From assembly GCF_008808095.1 (NCBI RefSeq), contig NZ_CP023396.1, positions 930,001 through 994,000 of the forward strand: a stretch of 64,000 nt of DNA, given 5' to 3'. Shown here piece by piece: positions 1 through 7,930 of this stretch. Under the pieces are notes generated by a model. The model saw only the letters and a program-made list of their open reading frames with translations, was not told the origin of the DNA and made no database searches. The translations under genes were made by a program, and so were the position numbers. The DNA is from Pseudoalteromonas ruthenica (GTDB lineage: Bacteria > Pseudomonadota > Gammaproteobacteria > Enterobacterales > Alteromonadaceae). Numbering within the stretch: the first letter of the stretch is position 1; each line of letters starts with the position of its first letter.

Positions 1-1023
1 CACATCGCCATAAGCGGGGATCGCTGGTGGCGTATAGGGCGCAGCTTGGTCGCCATCGGGCAGCTCAAAGTCGTGCTCTTCAAATTCAGCCAACCCTGCC
101 ATATAGGCTGTTAGCTGAGCATTACTGCCGAGCTGGTGGCGCATCGGATCGGAGGCGAAAAACGGCTGGTGGGCACTCATAACCGTGTCTAACCCGCGCT
201 TTCTTATGTGTGCCAGCACTTTTGCTGCCTGACGGGTGATCAATGTGTTTTGTCGTAACTCCTCACGCAGTGGCATAAGAATATCGGCGCTGTGACGCAA
301 GCTTTGCTGACCTACTTGATGCATATCGAGGATGCGGGTGCGCAGCTGCTCAAGCATGCGAATACTGGCGCTGTCACGACCACTTTGCTTTAGTGTGTAC
401 AAGTGCGCGCTGAGGCCTTGCTCAATGGCATCAAAACACAGCTGAAATGGGCCGTTGATATCGAGCATGGCTAACATCGGCTCAATGTACTCATCGAACG
501 CTTCAATAACGGCTTTGTAGCGTTTTGCCAGCGACAAGTGCGAGGCGTCAGACTTGGCTTGCTCAACCAAGTTGTAAATGGCATTTTCGTTATGTCGATA
601 GAGCTTAACGATTTTGCGAACCCGTTCATCCATAATCCGGCTGTAACGACTAATATCCATGTAATCAGCATCATCTACCGCTTGTGCCAATTTAGTGCTC
701 AAGCGTTGCAGGTCTTCCACCAAAACGTGAATCTCTGCGGCCACACCGAGACTTTCATCTTGCAGCAAGTAAGCGGCAAAATCACTAATGGCGCGGTTAA
801 TCTCCAACTGCGAAGACTTGGCCAAGGGCACCAAGATATCTTGATTGAGTAGGCGGTTGGTTTCTTTGTATATTTGCGCGCCGGAATAATGGGGAAAGTG
901 CTGCTTCACTATACTCTGCACTTCTTTAATACTGAAATCGCCCATCTTGTAGCGTTTAATCAGAGTTTCCAGCACCGGCCATAGCTCTGTCAGCGTATTG
1001 AGAACGCGCTTGGCTAGTATCAT
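1..1023 (-). CDS. MukF/MksF (JetA)-like kleisin candidate, partial
   Basis: Reading the minus strand from the ATG at 1021-1023 gives 341 codons with no stop, running off the left edge, so the C-terminus is missing. The N-terminus (about residues 8-75) looks like a compact winged-helix region. It is followed by a long, almost entirely helical part with charged heptad-like stretches and the segment KRYKAVIEAFDEYIEPMLAM near residues 171-190. That layout (winged helix, then helical bundle) is what MukF/MksF kleisins and the Wadjet protein JetA have; members are usually 400-550 aa, which fits a truncated 341 aa. The partner genes mksE, mksB and mksG/jetD would lie downstream, outside the window. 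I recognise the architecture rather than a diagnostic motif, so it could also be an unrelated helical protein. Confidence 0.4.
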   Translation of the reverse strand, partial: MILAKRVLNTLTELWPVLETLIKRYKMGDFSIKEVQSIVKQHFPHYSGAQIYKETNRLLNQDILVPLAKSSQLEINRAISDFAAYLLQDESLGVAAEIHVLVEDLQRLSTKLAQAVDDADYMDISRYSRIMDERVRKIVKLYRHNENAIYNLVEQAKSDASHLSLAKRYKAVIEAFDEYIEPMLAMLDINGPFQLCFDAIEQGLSAHLYTLKQSGRDSASIRMLEQLRTRILDMHQVGQQSLRHSADILMPLREELRQNTLITRQAAKVLAHIRKRGLDTVMSAHQPFFASDPMRHQLGSNAQLTAYMAGLAEFEEHDFELPDGDQAAPYTPPAIPAYGDV

Positions 1024-1198
1024 GTTATGTATTCTTTGTGCTTGGCAATGGGGAGCGATTATAACGAAAGCGAACTAAGGGTAAAACAGCTTTTGCGCCG
1101 TTGCGCAAGCTTTACACGAGGGGAGTAAAAAAATTGTCATATTAGCGTATTTGGTAATAGCCCCGGGACATAAGCGGTGTTAGAATTCGCGCCGCTTG

Positions 1199-1224
1199 CA
1201 GACCAAAAACCTGTTATTGGTCTG
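1199..1224. repeat. 8-bp inverted repeat between divergent genes
   Basis: A perfect inverted repeat, CAGACCAA / TTGGTCTG, with a 10-nt loop lies in the 314-bp gap between the leftmost minus-strand gene and nhaD, about 114 bp upstream of the nhaD start. It could be an operator or a hairpin in the nhaD leader. I see no convincing sigma70 promoter and nothing else in the gap. Confidence 0.4.
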
Positions 1225-1337
1225 ACAATTAACCCAGGGTACTCCTAAGTTTGTTTTTTGTAGCGCGGGTGTGTGCATACGGGCAGTAAACTTAGCAGTA
1301 TTGTTCTATTCGCCTATAGCAAGGAAAAATACCAAAA

Positions 1338-2585
1338 ATGGTCAGTGCGCTCATCTTGACGCTCATTGCCGTGGCCTTTGTGCTTATTGTCGTGGAAGAT
1401 GTCATCCACGTGAATAAGGCCAAAACCACGCTGTTTTTCGGCACCCTGTGCTGGATCATCCTCTTTATCTCCCCACTAAACGGTCACTCCCTCGACCACA
1501 TTAAACATGAACTCAATGAGAATATTTTAGAAATTGCCACCCTTTGGCTATTTTTAATGGCGGCAATGACCTTTGTTGCCTATCTCAATTCCAAAGGGTT
1601 CATTCAAAACTTAGTGCAACGCGTATTGCCCAGCGAAATAAGTGAGCGTAAATTAATGTTCCTGATTGCTGGTTTTGCCTTTTTGTTTTCGTCGATTTCC
1701 GACAATATCACCGCAACCTTAGTGTCATTGGCGGTGGTGATGTCGTTGAAGTTAGACGGACGCAAGCTGGTCAAGTACGCTACGTTAATCATCTTCGCGG
1801 TTAACTCAGGGGGGGTGTCGCTTATTACCGGTGATGTCACCACGCTAATGATCTTCCTTGCTGATAAAGTCACCATAGCTAATCTTCTGCTGCTAGTGGC
1901 CCCTGCAGCACTGAGCGTTATTGTGCTCGCTGCTTTGTTATCGATGAAAATGAATGGTCGAGTGAGCTTCGCCTTGGGCGAGCCTAAAGCGATAGAAAAG
2001 ACCGATATCACCATTGCGGCTATTTTTATCTCGACCATTGTCGGTACTCTAACCATGAGTGTGCTGTATTCCATTCCGCCTTTGTTGACCTTTTTGTTCG
2101 GGCTTTCGGTGATGTTTCTAAGCGCTCAGTTCTTGATGCGTAAAAAAGACGTGAATAAAAAAATCATCGACTATATTCGTGAAATTGAATACGACACCTT
2201 ACTGTTCTTTGTTGGTGTGTTGCTGTTGGTCGGCGCGCTAAAAGAGGTTGGGGTGCTGGCGCAATTTACCCACTTGTATGAAGTATTGGCACCGAATCAA
2301 GCCAACTACTTGATGGGCATACTCTCAGCAGCGGTGGATAATGTGCCACTGACCGCAGCGTTATTAAAAGCAGATATTCACATGCAAACCCGCGACTGGC
2401 TCGCGTTTACCTATGCCACCGGCGTGGGTGGGTCGATGCTAGTTATCGGCTCGGCCGCAGGTATCATTGCCATGAGTAAGGTGCGTGACCTTACCTTTAT
2501 GAGCTATCTGCGCAATACGGTGTACTTATTAATTGCTTATTCAGTGGGCTACAGCGGAGCCTACATGATGGGTGCGTTTGTTTAA
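1338..2585 (+). CDS. nhaD: NhaD-type Na+/H+ antiporter
   Basis: Encodes a 415-aa polytopic inner-membrane protein of the NhaD family in the ion transporter superfamily, which exchanges internal Na+ (or Li+) for external protons at alkaline pH in marine and halophilic bacteria. About 11-12 hydrophobic segments are visible. Family-like landmarks are an N-terminal VVEDVIHVNKAKTTLFFGT segment, SSISDNITATLVSLA near residue 120, and ILSAAVDNVPLTAALL near 330; the two conserved Asp-Asn pairs in these helices are typical ion-handling positions. The ATG has AAGGAAA about 10 nt upstream. Some homologues carry an extra N-terminal hydrophobic segment, so this is a short version. It is monocistronic, with a hairpin 30 bp after the stop. 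Confidence 0.88.
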   Translation: MVSALILTLIAVAFVLIVVEDVIHVNKAKTTLFFGTLCWIILFISPLNGHSLDHIKHELNENILEIATLWLFLMAAMTFVAYLNSKGFIQNLVQRVLPSEISERKLMFLIAGFAFLFSSISDNITATLVSLAVVMSLKLDGRKLVKYATLIIFAVNSGGVSLITGDVTTLMIFLADKVTIANLLLLVAPAALSVIVLAALLSMKMNGRVSFALGEPKAIEKTDITIAAIFISTIVGTLTMSVLYSIPPLLTFLFGLSVMFLSAQFLMRKKDVNKKIIDYIREIEYDTLLFFVGVLLLVGALKEVGVLAQFTHLYEVLAPNQANYLMGILSAAVDNVPLTAALLKADIHMQTRDWLAFTYATGVGGSMLVIGSAAGIIAMSKVRDLTFMSYLRNTVYLLIAYSVGYSGAYMMGAFV

Positions 2586-2614
2586 GTACTGCAAAGTGGT
2601 ATATCATTGACAGC

Positions 2615-2640
2615 ATGAGGGCCATTATTTTGGCCCTCAT
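2615..2640 (+). terminator. Hairpin after nhaD
   Basis: A perfect 10-bp stem (ATGAGGGCCA / TGGCCCTCAT) with a 6-nt loop starts 30 bp after the nhaD stop. There is no following T-run, so it is either a weak intrinsic terminator or a 3'-end stabilising hairpin. Confidence 0.55.
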
Positions 2641-2832
2641 AATGCACACATATAGGCATGGATTGCGATTACACGGTAAAAAGGATTGGCGCCAATTTTT
2701 TAGTTATTAGCAGTGATGTGCACCTTGGTTCTTAGAACTGGTCGTTGATCGCTGCAAAACATTTCCTTTCTCTGTAAGCTTCGCTTTTTATATCGGTGTT
2801 TAATTAGCTGCATCTATGTATTAAGAGGTCAT

Positions 2833-3252
2833 ATGACGTTAGAAGTAATACAGAATCCAGAACAAGACTTACTCGACTTTATTGCTCAGCAAATCAGCCA
2901 ATATAATTGGGCCCATTGGCAAAATGTAGAACGTAAACCTTTAGCGGTTAGCTGGCGCGATGATCAAGGCGAAGTAAAAGCCGGTGCCAGTGGCCGCACC
3001 TTTGGTCATTGGTTGCTATTGGATTATCTTTGGGTGAGTGACACATTGCGTGGGCAAGGCATCGGCTCACAGTGTCTCACTGCCATAGAACAAGCCGCAA
3101 AGGCGCGCGGGTGCACGTATGTGCTGCTCGATACCTTGGATTTTCAGGCGCAACCGTTTTATGAGCGTCATGGCTATGAAACACAATGGGTGCAACAGCA
3201 ATATCCGCTTGACGGCAAAAAATACTTTATGAGCAAACAGCTTCATGAGTAA
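2833..3252 (+). CDS. GNAT family N-acetyltransferase
   Basis: A 139-aa GCN5-related acetyltransferase; the family transfers acetyl from acetyl-CoA to an amine. The acetyl-CoA binding signature (R/Q)xxGxG is seen as LRGQGIGSQCL near residues 74-84, preceded by the strand LLLDYLWVSD and followed by LLDTLDFQAQPFYERHGYE, the usual motif B ending with the FYE(R/K)xGY sequence. The substrate cannot be deduced; this small form resembles the single-domain GNATs common in marine gammaproteobacteria. The start has AAGAGG upstream. The end overlaps the next gene by 8 bp, so the two are probably translationally coupled. Confidence 0.85.
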   Translation: MTLEVIQNPEQDLLDFIAQQISQYNWAHWQNVERKPLAVSWRDDQGEVKAGASGRTFGHWLLLDYLWVSDTLRGQGIGSQCLTAIEQAAKARGCTYVLLDTLDFQAQPFYERHGYETQWVQQQYPLDGKKYFMSKQLHE

Positions 3253-3781
3253 GCCGAGACGGTACTTAAAAAGAACAAGGAGGTTAGTTTTGGCGGCATT
3301 ACTGTTTGGTTTTATATTCGCGTTTCTAGTGCCCGAGCCGGTGACCATTCCCGTGCATGGGGCAAGTAGCGCTGATTGGCATCAAGATACCTTTTGGTAT
3401 GAACCTTGGGGAAGCTCTGGGGTGCATAAAGGGGTAGATATTTTTGCCAATAAAGGCACTGACGTGGTGGCCGCTTCACATCACTTGGTGATTTATCGTG
3501 GACAGTGGCCCAAGGGCGGCAATGTGATGATTGCCCTCGGACCAAAATGGCGATTACACTATTATGCTCATCTAGACAGCTTCAGTGATAGCGAACGTCG
3601 TTGGTTTAGTGGCGGTGAGCAAATAGGCAGTGTTGGCACCAGCGGCAATGCCCAAGGTAAAGCCGCTCATTTACACTACTCATTGGTGACTTTAATTCCT
3701 TACTTTTGGCTTATTGATAGCGCCCCCCAAGGCGTCAAGAAAGCCTTCTACCTCAACCCTATAACTTATTTCGACAACTAA
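3245..3781 (+). CDS. M23 family metallopeptidase, membrane-anchored
   Basis: A 178-aa LytM/M23-type endopeptidase, a family that cleaves peptide bridges of peptidoglycan using zinc. Residues about 13-33 form one hydrophobic anchor or uncleaved signal, placing the rest in the periplasm. Zinc and catalytic motifs are present: HKGVDIFA (HxxxD) near residue 59, YYAHLDS near 103, and AAHLHYSL (HxH) near 142. No separate LysM or coiled-coil domain is present, so it is a minimal catalytic unit. It starts inside the GNAT gene and is followed 11 bp later by a lipoprotein gene, suggesting an envelope-related mini-operon. Confidence 0.86.
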   Translation: MSKPRRYLKRTRRLVLAALLFGFIFAFLVPEPVTIPVHGASSADWHQDTFWYEPWGSSGVHKGVDIFANKGTDVVAASHHLVIYRGQWPKGGNVMIALGPKWRLHYYAHLDSFSDSERRWFSGGEQIGSVGTSGNAQGKAAHLHYSLVTLIPYFWLIDSAPQGVKKAFYLNPITYFDN

Positions 3782-3792
3782 CGGAGCAACGG

Positions 3793-4137
3793 ATGCGATT
3801 AGTATTACTGGCTTTGGCGTTTATTTTACTGCTATGCAGTTGCGCAGAACCCGTCCCTGCACAAAAGCGCGATTATGTCGGGCACTGGCAAAGTCCCAGC
3901 ATGAGTCTATTGATTCTTGAAGATGGCACAGTCGCCTATAAACGCTATAAAAACGGGGGCTCCACCTCAGTGGAAGGGCCGCTGCAATCATTTGAGGGTG
4001 ACGACTTCAGTGTTGGCATTGGTTTTTTCAGCACCACCTTCATCGTCAACGAGCCACCCAACAACAACGACGGTCAATGGACTATGGTCGTTGACAATGA
4101 ACGGCTAATAAAACAGCCGTCTGCCTACAGCCATTAA
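3793..4137 (+). CDS. Small lipoprotein of unknown function
   Basis: A 114-aa protein with a lipoprotein signal peptide: hydrophobic residues 3-14, lipobox LLCSC, lipidated Cys at about 15 or 17. The mature part reads like a small beta-sheet domain (YVGHWQSPSMSLLILEDGTV, then a WTMVVDNERL strand near the end), similar in feel to lipocalin-like or heme-binding outer-membrane lipoproteins, but I cannot assign a family. GGAG lies 7 nt before the ATG. It sits in the same direction and 11 bp after the M23 peptidase gene, so it is probably co-transcribed. Confidence 0.7.
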   Translation: MRLVLLALAFILLLCSCAEPVPAQKRDYVGHWQSPSMSLLILEDGTVAYKRYKNGGSTSVEGPLQSFEGDDFSVGIGFFSTTFIVNEPPNNNDGQWTMVVDNERLIKQPSAYSH

Positions 4138-4168
4138 ATTCAGTTTTCATCAAACAAGGAAGACCCCA

Positions 4169-4624
4169 GTGAGTCAACTTACCCGCAAAAAGCAATTTGC
4201 CACGCGTGCGGTGATCACCCGCGCTTTATACACCGGTGCATTGTTTATCTATGTACTGTTTTTTATTAATTTTATGATGGAGCAGAGCTTTTGGGCGCAA
4301 GCGATATCGGTGTTGATATTTAGTTTTATGCTCAGTGCCCAGTATCAATGGAGCATCGAGCCCATACGCTGTAGTGCCATATTTGTTGAGCATGGGGTAC
4401 TGAACTTACTTGATACGCCGATAAAGCTCGCTGATGTCAAAGAGGTCATTTACTGCCAGCACCAGCGTTATGAACATATTGTTCGTTTTCGCTATCACAA
4501 TAGAACTTTTCAAGACTTTGAGCTCTCCTCGAGTGACCTGATAGCCGATTTACAGCTTTATCATTTTTTAGTGGCCCAAGGTTTGGTGGTGCGCATGACT
4601 GAAGACAGTAGTCAGTTTTCTTAG
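4169..4624 (+). CDS. Two-TM membrane protein of unknown function
   Basis: A 151-aa protein starting at GTG with AAGGAAG upstream. Two hydrophobic segments, about residues 20-38 and 43-58, are separated by a very short turn and followed by a roughly 90-aa soluble domain that alternates short strands (SAIFVEHGVLNLL, VKEVIYCQHQ, HIVRFRYHNRTF). This layout resembles bacterial-PH-like (DUF304-type) membrane proteins, but the similarity is only architectural. It is the last gene of the cluster beginning with the GNAT gene, 31 bp after the lipoprotein gene. Confidence 0.6.
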   Translation: MSQLTRKKQFATRAVITRALYTGALFIYVLFFINFMMEQSFWAQAISVLIFSFMLSAQYQWSIEPIRCSAIFVEHGVLNLLDTPIKLADVKEVIYCQHQRYEHIVRFRYHNRTFQDFELSSSDLIADLQLYHFLVAQGLVVRMTEDSSQFS

Positions 4625-4923
4625 ATATTGGCGAGCACTCACTATTAGCTTATCTCATGACGATTTTATTCACAGGAAAGGTAACTTTATTTTTCACACA
4701 ATATCGAGCATTTATTCTTTATAAGCAAATTTTTATAAATTGATTGTTGCGTAATTAAGGAATTATAACGTTGGCTTTTTAATGAAAAAGAGGTGTTCAG
4801 ATTTATTTATTGTTGATAGGTTAATAGTGGTTTGATTGAAAAATAATCAACTTAGTTTCTGTTTATATAAATGATAAGTTTATGTAGCATTTTTGTTTCC
4901 AAACTATTGTTAAGGAAATAGAA
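4625..4923. other. AT-rich intergenic stretch
   Basis: About 300 bp without a gene and strikingly AT-rich compared with both sides. It contains a short inverted repeat (TTGATT / AATCAA near 4832-4850) and several A/T tracts, and probably carries the promoter of the following secreted-protein gene. I see no RNA gene in it. Confidence 0.4.
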
Positions 4924-5397
4924 ATGAGACAAAAAATTTTATCAGCCTGTGTGTTGGCGTTGCTCTTTTTCGTGGCCAATAATGTATTGGCATCTAGCTC
5001 ACAAATAAAAGTAACAGACTACAATACCTTCTATGATACCCAAGTAAACAGTGTAAATTGCGGAGGGTATTGGGACGAGCGATTAGTGAGAGTCTGTGAT
5101 TATAGAACCGAGTTAGTAGACGTTTCTTACAAACGTTGTCACTACAGGCTTACAGCATCGGCTCCTAATAGCGATGCGCCAGAGTGGGAAACTCGCGTTG
5201 TATTATCAACACAAAGTTGCCCAGCAAACTGGACAATTGCCGGACCTTCTGGCCAGGCTCCCGGTGGCGTATATATGCATCAACACAACTCCTATTTCAC
5301 TCAACAAGAAGAGCAAACCGTCGAATATAATTGTCGTATGGAAACGCGAACTGTTTGGGTGCCAGTTGATGGTGAGCATTGCCCCATACAACCCTAA
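4924..5397 (+). CDS. Secreted Cys-containing protein, unknown
   Basis: A 157-aa exported protein. Residues 1-24 are a Sec signal peptide with predicted cleavage after VLA-S. The mature chain has seven cysteines (within SVNCGGYWDERL, RVCDYRTEL, KRCHYRLTA, TQSCPANW, YNCRMETRT and GEHCPIQP), so several disulphides are likely, and many aromatic and charged residues. I do not recognise the family. A C-terminal YNCRMETRTVWVPVDGEHC segment partly repeats the pattern seen near RVCDYRTELVDVSYKRCHY, hinting at an internal duplication. SD-like AAGGAAAT lies just before the ATG. Base composition is AT-rich like its upstream region, so lateral acquisition is possible. Confidence 0.65.
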   Translation: MRQKILSACVLALLFFVANNVLASSSQIKVTDYNTFYDTQVNSVNCGGYWDERLVRVCDYRTELVDVSYKRCHYRLTASAPNSDAPEWETRVVLSTQSCPANWTIAGPSGQAPGGVYMHQHNSYFTQQEEQTVEYNCRMETRTVWVPVDGEHCPIQP

Positions 5398-5416
5398 TTA
5401 GATTCCATAATCGGCA

Positions 5417-5448
5417 ATACACAGGCTGGCTGCGGCCAACTTGTGTAT
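5417..5448 (+). terminator. Hairpin after secreted-protein gene
   Basis: ATACACA and TGTGTAT form a 7-bp outer stem, with an inner TGGC/GCCA stem. It lies 20 bp after the stop codon and before the lysC promoter. No T-run follows, so termination activity is uncertain. Confidence 0.4.
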
Positions 5449-5493
5449 CCAAGCAATCATTCACCGCCAGAACACCTCCAGTGAAGTGTGATA

Positions 5494-5522
5494 TTGACTT
5501 CTAGCCGTCTGCTAGGTACATT
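5494..5522 (+). promoter_or_regulatory. Sigma70-like promoter for the lysC leader
   Basis: TTGACT (-35, five of six consensus bases), a 17-bp spacer, then TACATT (-10). Transcription would begin near 5530, just upstream of the lysine riboswitch. The spacer itself holds a short CTAGC/GCTAG inverted repeat. Confidence 0.6.
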
Positions 5523-5557
5523 GCTGATTCACTTCGGTCTCAGGATCGAATGTGTCG

Positions 5558-5720
5558 CAGAAGAGGTGCGATAGCTAGGTAGTAAACGTGAGGCCGACGA
5601 CAGCCTTTGATCGTTTATGAGGGAGACTATCGCCGAGGAAGTGCATTGTGCGTCGCAATGGCTTTCGGTTCTTGAGGCTGAATCCTCGGAACTGTCACCT
5701 GTAGGGGTGGAGGGCTTCTG
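5558..5720 (+). promoter_or_regulatory. Lysine riboswitch (L box)
   Basis: The leader of lysC carries the conserved lysine-riboswitch core: AGAGGTGCG at its 5' side, the ATCGCCGAGGAAGTGC segment near 5626, GGCTTTCGGTTC...GGCTGAATCC in the middle, CTGTCACCTGTAGGGGTGGA, and a closing P1 arm. P1 can form from CAGAAG (5558-5563) and CTTCTG (5715-5720). L-box RNAs bind lysine and shut off lysC expression in gammaproteobacteria, usually by hiding the ribosome-binding site and exposing the mRNA to cleavage. About 85 nt separate the aptamer from the ATG; within it, TTCTCC (5755-5760) can pair with the GGAGAGA Shine-Dalgarno region, which fits translational control. I see no clear intrinsic terminator. 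Confidence 0.9.
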
Positions 5721-5805
5721 GCAATGGACATTCTTACCTTTTTAGTCTTGCCAAGTTCTCCTGATTGTATTTGAAAAATAACTCGTTTTTCATCTCGGAG
5801 AGAAA

Positions 5806-7155
5806 ATGAATCAGGAATATTCTGTCGCCAAGTTTGGCGGTACTTCAGTGGCCGATCATGGTGCTATGAGTCGGTGTGCACAAATCATCGCTGCTAATAA
5901 CAATGTGCGTGTGGTTGTTGTTAGCGCCAGTGCCGGGGTCACCAATCACCTGGTAGCGTTATGCCAAAGTGCATTAACGCCACAGCAGCGCCAAGCGCAC
6001 ATCGATGGGGTGATCGCCATCCAGCTTAATATTCTCGAGTATGTCAGCCTTGATGCCGATTTAGCCCACGGCTTTGATGTCACCTTGAACGCCTTTCGAA
6101 GCAGCGCTGAGCAAGCGCCACAATCGAGCGCTCACAGCGATGAGCTACTGAGTTTTGGCGAGCGCTTCTCCTCTTATTTGTTTACTCAGGTATTACGGGA
6201 ACACGGCGTGGCGGCAACGCGCTTTGATGTGCGTTCGGTGCTCAAAACAGATAGTCAGTTTGGCAAAGCCCAGCCCAATATTAAAGCAACAGCGCAGCAA
6301 GCCCATGCCCAATTGCTGCCGTTGCTTAAAGATCAAGTGGTTGTCACTCAGGGCTTTATGGGCAGTGATGACTATGGCGATACCACCACCTTAGGGCGCG
6401 GGGGGTCGGATTACAGCGCGGCCTTATTAGCTGAGGCGATTGGCGCCAACAGCGTATATATTTGGACCGATGTGGTCGGTATTTTCAGCACCGATCCCAG
6501 AGTCTGTACCAAAGCCGCACCCATTGCCCACTTAAGCTTTGACGAAGCCGCCGAAATGGCAACCTTTGGCGCTAAAGTCTTACACCCGGCGACCATTTTA
6601 CCCGCTGCACGCAGTGGTATTAGTGTGTTTGTCGGCTCCAGTCGCGAACCACAAGGAGGCGGGACGTGGATACAAAAAACGCCACAAGGAGACACTTTAG
6701 CTGGAGTTCGCGCAGTGACTCAGCGTAAAAACCAAATTCTCTTGACCCTGAAAAGCCCGGAAATGCTATTAGCGAGCGGCTTTTTAGCGCGGGTGTTCAC
6801 TATTTTGAGTGAGCATAAAATTTCGGTTGATTTGGTCACAACTTCGGAGATAAGTGTCGCATTGACCCTCGATAATGCCCCGAATGCCAGTCGTCCGGAG
6901 CTTGATCAGCAAGCCCTCGAGCGTTTAAGCGAGTTTTGCCATGTGTCAGTTGAGAATAACCTCACATTGGTGGCGTTAATTGGCTCGGAGATTGTGCTGC
7001 GTCAGAGCGAGTTGAATTTAATGCAGGTGCTCAGTGAGTTTGATATTCGCCTTATTTGTCACGGCGCATCGAAACATAACCTGTGCTTCTTGGTTGAGCA
7101 AAGCCAGTCTGATGCGGTGGTGCAAACTATTCATCAACGGCTGCTGGAAGGTTAA
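5806..7155 (+). CDS. lysC: Lysine-sensitive aspartokinase III
   Basis: A 449-aa monofunctional aspartate kinase that phosphorylates aspartate in the first step of lysine, threonine and methionine synthesis. The amino-acid-kinase domain covers about residues 5-290, with the VAKFGGTSVAD signature at the start, SFGERFSSY near 114, and the TTLGRGGSDYSAA nucleotide and substrate loop near 198. Two C-terminal ACT domains (about 305-449) carry allosteric control, including the SVDLVTTSEISVALTLD stretch typical of the lysine-binding ACT1. Length matches E. coli LysC (449 aa). The lysine riboswitch upstream agrees with feedback by lysine. The gene's 3' end overlaps the convergent phosphopantetheinyl transferase gene by 29 bp. 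Confidence 0.95.
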   Translation: MNQEYSVAKFGGTSVADHGAMSRCAQIIAANNNVRVVVVSASAGVTNHLVALCQSALTPQQRQAHIDGVIAIQLNILEYVSLDADLAHGFDVTLNAFRSSAEQAPQSSAHSDELLSFGERFSSYLFTQVLREHGVAATRFDVRSVLKTDSQFGKAQPNIKATAQQAHAQLLPLLKDQVVVTQGFMGSDDYGDTTTLGRGGSDYSAALLAEAIGANSVYIWTDVVGIFSTDPRVCTKAAPIAHLSFDEAAEMATFGAKVLHPATILPAARSGISVFVGSSREPQGGGTWIQKTPQGDTLAGVRAVTQRKNQILLTLKSPEMLLASGFLARVFTILSEHKISVDLVTTSEISVALTLDNAPNASRPELDQQALERLSEFCHVSVENNLTLVALIGSEIVLRQSELNLMQVLSEFDIRLICHGASKHNLCFLVEQSQSDAVVQTIHQRLLEG

Positions 7156-7849
7156 CAGTAAGCACCGGGCGCTGCGTATCGGTGATAAGACTGATATCAA
7201 AGTGCCCGGCAAATAGCTCCTGACAATACACTTGGCCATCAAGGGCGGCGATAAGCTCCAAAATGGGCTGGCCTAACAAGGTGGCAATGGGTTGCTTAGT
7301 CGCTTTTGCGTAGGCTTCTTTTAACGTCCAGACCCGGAAAAAGGTCTCAACATCGCGGTCAATATCTCTTGTCTCGGCCTCGGGATAATAGTGCGCTGCC
7401 AGCTTTTCAAAGGCGCGTGCGTTATCGACTTTCTCAATATCTACGCCTAATAAGGCTGTGCCGCGCGTCATTGCTACGGCAATGTGGCCATGAGCGTGGC
7501 TGATGACCACCCGCGCATCGAGAGGATGACCATCAATGCTCAGTATCAGCTGCGCCTGGTCAACGTCAAATTCACTGCACCAGGCAGCAAGAGGGTAATC
7601 GCGATACTGAGGGTACAGCTGTCGCGCCAGCTGTTTTATGGCCCAGCGTGTGGCGCGATATTCCTGCTGCGCCTGCGTCTTTTTACGTTTTGCTAAGACC
7701 GTTTGCTCTGTGCGGTGCAAATGTGAGTCATCTAATTCACTGTGCGCTTTTGCACAATAAAGCAACACTACGTCGCTGTGCTTGGCATGTTGCTCGGTAT
7801 CGGTCGGTAAAGGTGAAAAGCGATAGGCTGGGTTTAGCATCAAGGACAT
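7127..7849 (-). CDS. 4'-phosphopantetheinyl transferase (Sfp type)
   Basis: A 240-aa protein of the Sfp/AcpT superfamily, which transfers the phosphopantetheine arm of CoA to a serine of carrier proteins. The metal-binding motif is GVDIEKVD near residue 133, and the C-terminal motif WTLKEAYAKA lies near 172. ARVVISHAHGHIAVAM just before the first motif is the usual S/N-H-xxG region. The length of 240 aa puts it with the larger Sfp/Gsp-like branch that can serve secondary-metabolite or polyunsaturated fatty acid carrier proteins, but no such synthase is in the window. It is convergent with lysC and divergent from the NSS transporter gene. Confidence 0.88.
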   Translation of the reverse strand: MSLMLNPAYRFSPLPTDTEQHAKHSDVVLLYCAKAHSELDDSHLHRTEQTVLAKRKKTQAQQEYRATRWAIKQLARQLYPQYRDYPLAAWCSEFDVDQAQLILSIDGHPLDARVVISHAHGHIAVAMTRGTALLGVDIEKVDNARAFEKLAAHYYPEAETRDIDRDVETFFRVWTLKEAYAKATKQPIATLLGQPILELIAALDGQVYCQELFAGHFDISLITDTQRPVLTVNLPAAVDE

Positions 7850-7930
7850 TCCGATAAGCGTGGCTATGACTACTTTAATACGGGTAATTATGATTTAATA
7901 GCGGCAAAACAATAACAGATATCCCTGCGA

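Noticed and set aside
2685..2696. ATTGGCGCCAAT palindrome followed by six T, terminator-like
   Set aside because: It has no loop and a stable hairpin is unlikely; better hairpin lies at 2615-2640.
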